Shown one piece after another: positions 1 to 11,100 of a DNA stretch of 64,000 nucleotides; positions within the stretch are counted from its first letter, which is position 1; each line of letters opens with the position of its first letter. A program made the translations under genes and the position numbers. This stretch comes from Archilochus colubris. Its lineage: Eukaryota; Chordata; Aves; Apodiformes; Trochilidae. The stretch is taken from contig CM041090.1 of assembly GCA_023079485.1 (NCBI GenBank), positions 1,612,001-1,676,000 on the forward strand. The letters run 5' to 3'. The notes beneath the pieces are model-generated. The model was not told the origin of the DNA. It saw only the letters and a list, made by a program, of their open reading frames with translations, and did no database searches.

Positions 1-180
1 TACAATAAAGACCTCAAAAAAAACCCAAAAACAACCAACCCCTCCCCAAAAAAACCCACCAAAAAAAACCCAAAAAAACCCCCCAGAAAACCAAAAACCA
101 AAACAAAACAAAAAACCAAACACTCAAAAAAAAACCCCAAACCAAACACTCAAACAAAAACCCCAAACCAAACCACACAC
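1..180. repeat. A/C-rich low-complexity sequence
   Basis: Almost only A and C, with runs of A. A 26-bp unit beginning CCAAACACTC occurs twice in tandem at about 116-141 and 142-167. No gene is visible. Confidence 0.8.
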
Positions 181-189
181 CCCCTTCCC

Positions 190-860
190 CCCCTCACCCT
201 TTCTCCCGCCCGGCCCCGTCCCTCAGACCCGTCCCTCAGACCCGTCCCGCAGCCTCCCCCGCACTCCCTGCCCAAGCCCCGCCCCCCACCTCTCTCTCTG
301 CCCGCCGATTGGACCGCTCAGGGCGCACGCGCCTGGTTGCCGTCCTGCCATTTGCCGAGCGAGCTGTCCGTCACCCGTAGGGGCGGGGCCGGGCAGGCGC
401 CCTCAGCGGGGCGTGGGAGGAGAGGCGAGGAGCGGCGGGGTGGGAGCGGAGGAGTCCGGCGGCCGGGACGGTGTCGGTGAGGGACGGGGGTGCTCGGGTG
501 AGGTGTTGCGGGGTGGCTGTTCCTCTTCCGTAGGGACTTTGATCTTCAGCGCGCCGGTCCGATCCGCAGAGCGGGGAAGAGTGCGGAAGCGCGCGTCCTG
601 CGGGGCTCTCAGCTGGTCCCGGTGCTTACAAACGCGGCCGGCGGTGTCGGCTCGCCGGAGCGGCTCGGCTGCGGTTCGGATGAGGGGGACCCCTCGGGCA
701 GGACGCCTGCTCGTCCCGCCGTGTCCCCACAGGGCCTGGGGCGGGGAAGGCCAGGCCGGGCTTGGTCGCTTCGGTTCGGCCCGATGCCCTGGGCCTCCGC
801 CCGGAGGAGGTAAATGGCCCCGGGGACACGGCTGCTGCCGGTGCTCGGTGGTGCCCGGCG
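190..860 (+). promoter_or_regulatory. DCAF4: CpG-island promoter of DCAF4
   Basis: GC- and CpG-rich sequence follows the A/C-rich start of the window. It holds an inverted CCAAT box (ATTGG at 308-312) and a GC box (GGGCGGGGCC at 381-390). It lies just upstream of the first DCAF4 coding exon on the same strand. This is a typical TATA-less housekeeping promoter. The start site is inferred to lie near 390-420 and is not seen directly. Confidence 0.7.
400..476 (+). other. DCAF4: Candidate non-coding exon 1 of DCAF4
   Basis: A donor-like GTGAGG follows position 476 inside the CpG island, so the exon would end there. The 5' edge is a guess, and no reading frame runs from here to exon 2. Other GT sites in the island could serve instead. 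Confidence 0.4.
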
Positions 861-904
861 CCTCAGAACCCCCTCAGAAGGTGTTGTCTGCCCGTCACCC
901 CCGC

Positions 905-995
905 TCCTGTGAGGAAGGGCTGAGGGAGCTGGGGGTGTTGAGGCTGGAGAAGAGGAGGCTCAGGGGAGACCTCATCACTCTCTGCAACTCCCTGA
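905..995 (+). repeat. CR1 internal fragment, 91 bp
   Basis: Identical base for base to 1384-1474 inside the next CR1 copy. It lacks both CR1 ends. It lies in intron 1 of DCAF4. Confidence 0.85.
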
Positions 996-1243
996 GCACA
1001 TCCTGTGGTTTGTTGTTTCCATGCACTTCTCTCCTCTTTCCTTCCGTCTTTCAAGTGACTTTGGATAAGAGGAAATTTTATTCAAATACAGGTGCTAGGA
1101 AGGGCTGGCTCTACTCAACATCCTTTCTGCCCTGCAGGGCTTCACACCCATTTCTCTGGTCCTCTCACGATGTTCAGGCCTCATCACTGTGCTCTTCCAG
1201 GAAACTCTTTCTCAGCAGCTCTCACTGCTCACCACACTCCTGT
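996..1243. other. Non-CR1 spacer between the two 91-bp repeats
   Basis: A C/T-rich stretch of intron 1 of DCAF4 that I do not recognise. It separates the isolated 91-bp CR1 fragment from the longer CR1 copy. Confidence 0.5.
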
Positions 1244-1792
1244 ACTGCCCCTGTGCTTAGCCCGGGGAAGGCCACAGCTTGAGTCCTGTGTCCAGTTCTG
1301 GGCCCCTCAGCTCAGGAAGGAGATTGAGGTGCTGGAGCAGGTCCAGAGAAGAGCAAGGAGGCTGTGAAGGGATCCAGCAGAATTCCTGTGAGGAAGGGCT
1401 GAGGGAGCTGGGGGTGTTGAGGCTGGAGAAGAGGAGGCTCAGGGGAGACCTCATCACTCTCTGCAACTCCCTGAAAGGAGGTTGGAGCCAGGGGGGGGTT
1501 GGGCTCTTTTCCCAGGCAACTCTCAGCAAGACAAGAGGGCAGGGTCTCAAGTTGTGCCAGGGGAGGTTTAGGTTGGAGATTAGAAAGAATTTCTTTCTGG
1601 AGAGGGTGATCAGGCATTGGAATGGGCTGCCCAGGGAAGTAGTGGATTCTCCGTGTCTGGAGATATTTCCAAAGAGCCTGGATGTGGCACTCAGTGCCAT
1701 GGGCTGGGAACCGCAATGGTGGTTCAGGGGTTGGACTCGATGATCTCTGAGGTCCCTTCCAACCCAGCCAATTCTATGATTCTATTCTATGA
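1244..1792 (+). mobile_element. CR1 LINE 3' portion, young subfamily
   Basis: A 5'-truncated copy of the C-terminal reverse-transcriptase ORF and 3' UTR, ending in repeats of ATTCTATG. It carries the variant GATCCAGCAGAATTCCTGTG, where most copies here have the GAGCACAGACCCTATGAGG version. It is sense to DCAF4. Confidence 0.92.
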
Positions 1793-2032
1793 CATCCCTT
1801 TAGCCCTCCTGAGGCTGCTTTTGGCCTTTCTTCCCATTCAGCTCTGACGCCATTAGGAATTTGAAGAGGTTTTGCTTAAAAGTCACTTGTTGTCTTCACC
1901 CTGCCTCCTTGGTTTTCATCTTTAGGCCATTGCGAAGGTGTTTGAAACAGGCTGAAAAAGATGCTGTGTTAAAAGAGAGTATTCTAGCGTTCTGGACGTG
2001 TAACAAGGTGTGTGTGTGTGTTTGTTTTAAAG

Positions 2033-2145
2033 GGAGGCATGAGGAGAAATCGGTGGAGAAGCAGAAAAAAGCGTGGATGGAGCAATGGGAAGCACAGCTA
2101 TCGTCCCCATCACTGCAGGTCCCACCCTGATAACTGTAATGAAAG
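2033..2145 (+). CDS. DCAF4: DCAF4 exon 2 (first coding exon; GC donor)
   Basis: The acceptor TTTTAAAG ends at 2032 and the ATG is at 2039-2041. It encodes a basic segment beginning [11 protein letters not shown]. Coding runs 107 nt and ends after AG, the first two bases of an Arg codon. The donor is AAAG|GCAAGT, a GC-type site with an otherwise perfect U1 match. Phase fits exon 3 exactly. Confidence 0.85.
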
Positions 2146-5100
2146 GCAAGTTTATGCATCTTGTGCTTAGCATGAGTCCAGCTGTTAGCTCTTAATGCTA
2201 ATTGAATTGTGAGAATGGTGGCTGTGTAGAGTTGGGACAGTTGCCACCTAAAACTTTAGTGGATGGTACACAATATCTGTTGTCCTTGGTGGGAGTGGAA
2301 TTGCATTTATTTCTGGAAATGTGTCATATTTTTGCAACTTCATGTTGATTTTAAACTGAGAGGTGTTTCCTCAAGCTGCTCCTTTCAAGTGTGCCTGATT
2401 GTCCATGAATCCTTCATCAGTCTGCATGGATAATTCAGAGAAGAAAATTATCTGTAAGATCTTCAATTCACATGCCCATTTATTTTATGCCTCAGTGTCT
2501 ACCAGTGTAAAAACTATCAAAGGATTTCCCTGAATGTTTAAAACTAGGTTAAGCAGTGTAATAATACCATATCTAGCAGATCAGGAAACTGAAACAAGGT
2601 CTCAGGAATAATCCACTGCCTTGAAAACTGAATCTTTCAGGAAAATACATTTTAAACTAAGAATTTTTTCTAAAGTATTTTTAGAGAAAGAGGCACATAC
2701 CCATTTATTTACATGTGAGTTAGCTGCATTTGTGCAAGGAAAGTTAGAACTGCAATTAGGCCCTCCTTCCATTAATATAAAATTAAAACAACTTTACTAA
2801 AAAGCTTTAAATTGAAGTGCTTGGGTTTGGTGTGGTGTTTTTTCCCCCTTGTAGATCACTTATGTTCTCTAGGTATTTTCAAATTTATATAATCAAACAG
2901 CAAGAGAGCTGAAACTGGACCTGGAATTTCATAGTCATTTTGGTTTTATTCAATTGTGACTCTTGCAGAACATCTTGGCCTAATGCTTTTAACCTGACAC
3001 CTAGTAATACCTGTCTTAAGTAAGAGCTTATTCTGAAAAACATCATAGAGGAGTTTTGCTCCTCAGTAGTGTATGTACCCATTTAAATTACTGCAAAAAG
3101 AAGAGCCCTGTCAACTGTGGTGTTTATTACGTAATCAGATATTTTTTTTTCTTGGAGTTTTTATTAAATTTTATTTTATTTTTCTGAATCTCATTTATAA
3201 AACTATTGTCATTAAGAGAATGGCAAAATATTTTTGACTTGACATCAATATTTTACCCACATCTTTCACTCAGTGCCATGAAGATTTACATGTTTTCAAG
3301 GTGGCTTTTCTTTTAATCAGGGAGCAAGGTAAAATGCAGAGCATCAATCTTTTGCATGAAGAAGAGTGAAACACACTTGCAGGGGTAGTGTTTTAAAAAG
3401 TAATTAAAGCTTTTAAGATGTTGGTATCTCCAGAGTTACTGAGAGGTTTTTAAGCTGGATATTTTTACTCTTGTTTTTGTTGCTTAGTGTATGTGTAGTG
3501 CTTATCACAGCCCTGCAAAACTGTACTCCATTAATGTCAGTGACAAGCTGCTTTCTGGATTGTTTATGGGAAGGATTTGTAGGACAATCATGAACCTGTC
3601 TTCAAAGCAATGCTATGGTTGGGTTTTTTTTTTTAGGCCAGAACAGGAGGAATCAGAGACTCCAGTGGATGCAGGCCCCAGTAGCAGTGGAGATGCTTCT
3701 TCATCCAGTTTAACACAGAACTCTGTAGTACCAGGTAAGGGACCATGTTTACAGGTGAAAAATCAGTGTCTCTGTGCTATACAGTGGAAGTGTGTTAATA
3801 AAGGAAGGATTTAAGCAGTAAAGTTTGTAGAGAAAAGTAAAATCAAGTGATATAAAAAGGTGTACTAAGTGAGAATCTGGAGAGCAGGGCCAAATGCCTC
3901 TCTTGTTCAGCTCCACAAATGTTTTCTCATGTTTGAAAACTTGTGAGCTAAGCCATGCTGATATAAACTGAAAAAAAAATAAATTCTGTTTCTCTCTCCA
4001 GAAATATTGCTTTGGGAAGACAATGAACTTTATTTTCTCATGTGCTAAAGGTGACATAAAATACATCTTCCATCTCTCTGTGCCTTCCATGGATTTTGTA
4101 GTCTGGAAGAACTAGACTCTGACTAAATGTTCATTATTAGGGAGCTGACCAGTGACACCAGACTTGATTCAGTAGCAGTTCTGTTGAGGAAGATGTCTCC
4201 TTGGCAGTCTGGTGTCCTGACTCATGACACAACCCTAGCAAAAGATAAGCCTGTGGGAAGATGTATTTCTTCACAACAGGAGAGTCTTGAAACACCACTG
4301 ACACTGTAGCCTCCTAATGGCAGACAAAGCCAGAGTTTAAAGAGACCTTTTCTGTTCTTTTGTGCTTAAGAGGTTGTGACCATAACAGGATCTGTGTCCT
4401 GTGAAAGATCTGTTGCTGTGTAATTTGATTGTTTGCTAAATGCAGTGTGCTTTTATGAACCTTACTGATTCAGGATTCTTACGGGCCTGAATAGATCTTT
4501 GTCACTTGCTGCTAAACTGACACCTAAAAGATGCTGACAAGGATCTGAATTATAAGCAGCAGCACAAAGAGGTTACTTGAAACACAATTACTGGTAGTAA
4601 GTAAAGGTTTAAATAAAAATTCTTGAGCTGGAGATGTTAACACTTGCCTCTTCTGAATAAAATCCTGTCTTGAGACAATGAACTGTCATGAAATTGTCAA
4701 AGTATTTTGCCTCTTTGCATCTGTGAATTTACCTGGGCAGTGAATGATGAAAATGGAATGTTTCTCTCATCCCAAGTCATCTTTGGAAGGACCCCCTGTG
4801 TATTGTCAAATATACTCGTGATTGCATCTAAAACTCTCCTATTAAAGAAAATAGGTGTTAAAGAAACGGTGGCTTGTTCTAGGATGTGAATCACTTTATT
4901 TCGGTTTGGGTGATACCTCGTTGTAACTTTAAAATTTGTTTGTTTGTTTGGGACTGCCCTACTTGCTCTTTTAACCGAGAGTGTCCCCTCATGATTGATT
5001 TATGAAGAAAGGTAATTTTTCTTCTGCAGCAAAACCTTTCCTCTCCACTACTCTGATTTGTCCAAATGTCATCTTGGTCAGCGGTGACTTCCCTTCTGTA

Positions 5101-8100
5101 GCAGTGTAATGGCACAGCATTTGAAAAGTACAAATAATCTTATTTTTTCCTCTGTCTGTCATGTGTTCCCAGTCTTTGTATCACACGTGGGGCTGGCCAG
5201 GAGCAGAACCTTTGAGCCTCCTGACTGACATTTCTGTAAAGTGTGGGATAGCAAAATGCAAGAAACAGACTTAAGTTATCCATCTGATTTTGCCTGGGTC
5301 TTGACACTTGGATTTTTTTGTTTGTTTGTTTTAAAAAAGAACTGCCAGGATTTTACTATGACTCAGAGAAGAACCGCTATTTTCGCCTGCTGCCTGGGCA
5401 CAATAACTACAACCCACTCACCAAGGAGAGCATTCAGCACAAGGCAATGGAGTGCAAAAGACTGAGACTCTTAGAAGAGGAAGAAAAACAAAAGAAGGTA
5501 CATTCTGAAAAAGATTGCAATTAGGCTTTCTTGTGCTCTGCCAGGTTATAAGATGAAAGCCAGCACGGGTTTAGGAAGGGCAGGTCATGCCTGACCAACC
5601 TGATCTCCTTTTATGATCGGGTGACCCGACTGGTGGATGAGGGGAAGGCTGTGGATGGAGTCTACCTGGACTGGCAAAGCCTTTGACACCATCTCCCACA
5701 GCATCCTCCTGAAAAAGCTGTCAGCCCATGGCTTCGACAGGAGCACCCTGTGCTGGGTTAGGAACTGGCTGGAGGGCCGGGCCCAGAGAGTGGTGCTGAA
5801 CGGGGCTGCATCAAAATGGCGGCCCGTCACTAGTGGTGTCCCCCAGGGATCAGTGCTGGGCCCAGTGCTGTTCAACATCTTTATTGATGATTTAGATGAG
5901 GGGATTGAGTCCATCATCAGCAAGTTTACGGATGACACTAAGCTGGGAGGGAGTGTGGATCAGCTGGAAGGCAGGAGGGCTCTGCAGAGGGACCTGGACA
6001 GCCTGGAGAGTTGGGCTGATCCCAACGGGATGAGGTTCAACACAACAACCCCATGGGGAGCTCCAGGCTGGGTACAGAGTGGTTGGAGAGCAGCCAGGCA
6101 GAAAGGGAGCTGGGAGTCTGGATTGCCAGGAAGCTGAACATGAGCCAGCAGTGTGCCCAGGTGGCCAAGAAGGCCAATGGCATCCTGGGCTGGCTCAGGA
6201 CCAGCGTGGCCAGCAGGTCCAGGGAAGAGATTCTGCCCCTGTGCTCAGCCCTGGTGAGGCCACAGCTTGAGTCCTGTGTCCAGTTCTGGGCCCCTCAGCT
6301 CAGGAAGGAGATTGAGGTGCTGGAGCAGGTCCAAAGGAGGGCAACCAGGCTGGTGAAGGGACTCGAGCACAGACCCTATGAGGAGAGGCTGAGGGAGCTG
6401 GGGGTGTTCAGCCTGGAGAAGAGGAGGCTCAGGGGAGACCTCATCACTCTCTACAACTCCCTGAAAGGAGGTTGGAGCCAGGGGGGGGTTGGGCTCTTTT
6501 CCCAGGCAACTCTCAGCAAGACAAGAGGGCAGGGTCTCAAGTTGTGCCAGGGGAGGTTTAGGTTGGAGATGAGAAAGAATTTCTTTCTGGAGAGGGTGAT
6601 CAGGCATTGGAATGGGCTGCCCAGGGAAGTAGTGGATTCTCCGTGTCTGGAGATATTTCAAAAGAGCCTGGATGTGGCACTCAGTGCCATGGGCTGGGAA
6701 CCACGGGGGGAGTGGATCAAGGGTTGGACTTGATGATCTCTGAAGTCCCTTCCAACCCAGCCAATTCTATGATTCTATGATTCTTACTGTAGTAGGCCAG
6801 GGAGATGGTATTGGAATGTGTTTTATAGACACTGTGAAAATTTTACTTTATGTAGGCTGGAGGAAAAAGTTTCTTAACTTTCCCAAACACCTAAGACCAC
6901 AGCTGAGTGTGAATCATAAACAAGGAAATAACTGAGTACTTTCATGTTACTCTCTTCCAGAAAACAACAAGGGTTGGACTGAACTCATCTCTGCTGTTAC
7001 AGAAGAGGCAGCTGGGTTTGCTTAGCTCCACAAGTTACTGCAGGTACAATGCTCTGTCTTGTGTTAGCAATACAAAGTTCTGCTGGTGGTGCTTCTGTTC
7101 CTGTCAGGTTTCTTGCATTTCTTGTTGTTCCACTTAGGCTAAGAAGAACATACTACTTATGTTATTTAAAATATAGTTATATTATTTAATAATCAGATTA
7201 TTAAAGTGGTGGGAATTCAAATGAAAAAGAGGTTTCCCAGCTTGAGTTTAAAACTTCTCTCTCTTTTTCTTATATATGCTGATTTGCCAGATTGTCTTAT
7301 AAAAACAGTGCAGATTTTCTTTGGATGAATGCTTTTCAACTGGTGTGACTCTTCCCCCTGCTGTCCCCTGGTAGAATCACTGCTTAGATTCAGGAACAGC
7401 ACAGAAGACAAGTTAGTGACTTGCTGTGTGGATGTTTCTGCTGCTGATGTGCTGGGATTCACAGTAACAGGGATGAAATTCCATGGATGTGGAAGATAAT
7501 GTGTTCATGGGTTATATCAGTGAACTGCAGCATGCCATTTGTGCAGGCATTTTATCTTTGGTGACAGAGAAGCAGTTCTGGATACACTGGATCCAGCAGT
7601 TCTGGATCCAGTATTCCTTTCCTGGCATTAAACCTGGGCTTACCCCAATTCCTCTCTCCCCACCCCCTGCTTTTACAGGCTGGTGCATGAGCTGAAAGTG
7701 AACTGCATGCGGAGGAGGAAGATAGAAATTCACAGTCCAGATTCCTCAGTTGCTGGCACCAACAACTTCAAAATAATTGTGGTATGTTATGAGAGCTGTG
7801 TAAGCTTTTAGGATCAAGAGAGCCCCTCTTCAGTGAAAATTCAGGGTCTTGTAACATTGTAATATCTCATAGGTCAAATTTTGCTTCCAGAGATGTGTTG
7901 TTCCTGATGTCAGTTCTCAGAATCTGTGCTTGATAATTTTAAATAGGCAGGAAGAGGGAAGATGATGGAGAGGTTGGACATGAAAGTGTTGTGTGGTTTT
8001 ATTTTTTTGTTGTTTGGTTTGTTGTTTGCTTATTTTTAAGCTGACCCACATGTACTCTTGGAAATAATCAGGAGTTTAGTGGATAATTAGTGTGGGACTA

Positions 8101-11100
8101 TGGGGGGAGTGGAGAGGATTAAGAGAAAGAAGAAAAATGAAGAATTTTGCAAGTGTCCAAGTCTGTTGTCCATAGAATCTATGTAAACATTAGTAATTAC
8201 TATATACTTTATGATCAGAAGGCAGTTTCTGCTGTCTTTGGTGGTACTCAGTGTGCCAGGGATATCTTTGGAGCACGTATCTACATGATCTGTGAAGGAA
8301 GATCTGCTGGCCCTGGTAACAGAGCACTGCAGAGGTGGTAGCTGAAGCCAGGAGTCAGAAAATGGGTGTCATTAAAAAATAGTTGAAATGTAGCACCAAC
8401 CTTCTTTGCTGTGATGCAACAGAAGGAGAATTCCATGTTGGCTTTCAAGAAAATAAACATTTTGGGTCCTCTACCAATACCAGGCTGTGCTTGCTAATAG
8501 AATAACTGTCTAGAACTGATAAAATTGGAAAGAGTATTTATTGTTACTCAAGGACTAAATCCTTTTCTTGCTTATGTTTTTTTCTGGGTACTCATATATA
8601 AAAAAAGGAGTTGGCCACTTATTTTAAAGGTGAATGGAAATTGGATTGTGTTCAAGGGATCAAAATTAATGCACTGCTTAATTTTAGACTTTATGCCTCC
8701 ACCTCAAGGTGTTTTTTCCTGTCAGGTTTCTAGGAAGCATGACCAGGAGGCTTTTATTTTACAGGCAGATGTTGCTTGTGAGCGGATATTCACTGTGAAT
8801 GATGTGGAGCATGGAGGATGTAAATATGGGATCATCAACCTCAGAGGTTTGGGGAAGGAGTCTCTGACTGTGGAGATGTATGACAACCTCTACTTCACAA
8901 ACCGCAAAGTACTGTGTCCTGTTCCCACTTCCTTCTGTTGTCCTCTGGGAATACTGTGGCTGGGGAGGGACTGGTGGAGATGTGTGAGTGCTGGGGAAAA
9001 GGTTAGGAGGAGAGAAGGGAAGAATCCAGCAACAGGAAACTTGGGTAAATGCAGAATCCCTGCAAACTTGACTCTACAAGTCCTCAGTTACCAGTGTTTG
9101 TTCTCAGTAATGTTATGGTGCAGTTGGAGCAGAAGACTGTGTGAGAGTACCAGCTCTGGTGAGGGCACACCTCGAGGCCTGTGTCCAGTTCTGGGCCCCT
9201 CAGTTCAGGAAGGATATCGAGGTCCTGGAGCAGGTCCAAAGGAGGGCAACCAGGCTGGTGAAGGGACTTGAGCACAGACCCTATGAGGAGAGGCTGAGGG
9301 AGCTGGGGGTGTTGAGGCTGGAGAAGAGGAGGCTCAGGGGAGACCTCATCACTCTCTACAACTCCCTGAAAGGAGGTTGGAGCCAGGGGGGGATTGGGCT
9401 CTTTTCCCAGGCAACTCTCAGCAAGACAAGAGGGCAGGGTCTCAAGTTGTGCCAGGGGAGGTTTAGGTTGGAGATGAGAAAGAATTTCTTTCTGGAGAGG
9501 GTGATCAGGCATTGGAATGGGCTGCCCAGGGAAGTAGTGGATTCTCCGTGTCTGGAGATATTTCAAAAGAGCCTGGATGTGGCACTGAGTGCCATGGGCT
9601 GGGAACCACGGGGGGAGTGGACTTGATGGTCTCTGAGGTCCCTTCCAACTCAGCCAATTCTATGATTCTTGTTCCAGGAGAGTGCTCACTTCAGAGTTGC
9701 CATTAGCTGACAAAACTGGTGTTGTGGGCCAGAGATTCCAAAGATTTGCATGCTTCTTTCTTTAGAATAATTTTTGGAATATGTGTTCATCCTTGGACGT
9801 GAAGCATTTTTAAAGCAGGCTCTCATGATCTCTTCATGCTCAGATTCTTTCAAAGATGATCACTTAAATAATACAATGTGCCTGGTGCCTGAGTCTGTGT
9901 TTAGACTGTCTTGTCAATGCCGCTCTGTCTCCTGCATTTAAGAGAAATGTGATGTTAAAATGCTTGTGACCCATTCCTGGGCTATTTAGAGGTGTAAGAA
10001 GGTGTGCCCAGTGCATAGTTTTATGTCTTCTTTCTATGGAAATACCCATTCATGAATTGAATAAGAAATTACAAAATGGTGTCTTTTTTTGTTTCTGAAG
10101 GTGAATTCTGTGTGCTGGGCATCATTGACTCATCCGGATTCTCATGTTTTATATCCTTTAAAAAAAGATTTTCAGTTCAGCTTTCACAAGTCTGCAGTGT
10201 GCTGCACAGAACAACTAACTTCCAGGAAGACATCTCATGTAGTTACTCCAGAAACTTTATTTTCTGGAAAACAGAGGAAGTTAGAAAAAATTGAAAGATG
10301 TTGGAGCTAGTGAAAGAGCTGTGTGGGTCTGTTACACATCTATGTGGAATTGCTTCAGTGTAATCATAGGTGAAAGACCACATTCCCTGCTCTGGAGGAA
10401 TTAACACACTCTGTGAATAGTGTAGATGCCATACCCAGAATTATCTGATGGTTAGAAATTGACTGGAGCAAAAGAATGTGAGGGAGGTAACTTTCTCTGT
10501 GAATTGGACCTCTTTGAAACTGGGTTGGTTGGTTTCTGTTGTAAGCCATCCCCATTCTGGTTGGGGTTAGCATAGAGTGGGACCGATTCCTTGGCATCAT
10601 TCTCTGCAACTTTCAGAGTGTGTTCTGTAGCAGTTCTCTTAGAAGAAGAGGAAGGTTGATAGGATAGTAGAGGAATCAGTAATGGGCAATGGCATAAACC
10701 AGAAGAAATGAAGAAAAGAGGATTTCAGCGTGGGAGATGGCACTCAGCAGTGTTATTAAAGTGTCAAAAGAGGAGATTATACAGAAATGTATGCAGAAGC
10801 TCCTGGGAAAATCCAAGTAATGCAGGACCGATCCAGAAGGTGGCAGGAGCTTATCAGGCTTTCCCATAGCTGGTTAGGAGTTTGGGATTGTTTGGTTTGG
10901 TTGTTTTGTGCTTTCTTCCAGTCGTGTAACAGATTGACCCCACTGAACTTGAAATGCAGCTTTCAAATCCTCTATCTACCTGATGTAATCTGTAGGAAAT
11001 GTTTTAGTGTAATCTAAAGTGAGTCTTCCTTGGCTTCCCAGTGTGTGCTGCCCTTTTTCCCTCTTGCCTCCATGGAACACAGATCCATATTAATGCAGTG

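Noticed and set aside
1..180. Telomere-like repeat at the window start
   Set aside because: The sequence is A/C-rich with CCC and AAA runs but has no regular CCCTAA units.
413..1282. Long open frame across the DCAF4 promoter and intron 1
   Set aside because: GC-rich CpG-island sequence gives open frames by chance. The translation is low-complexity Arg/Gly/Ser and runs into a CR1 fragment, with no family match.
5637..6733. CR1 reverse-transcriptase frames as host genes
   Set aside because: The [10 protein letters not shown] and FTDDTKL motifs and the octamer tail show this is a LINE, and the frame is broken.
8525..9271. 248-codon open frame containing DCAF4 exon 7
   Set aside because: Only the 48 codons between the acceptor at 8764 and the donor at 8909 match DCAF4. 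The rest is intron and CR1 read through by chance.
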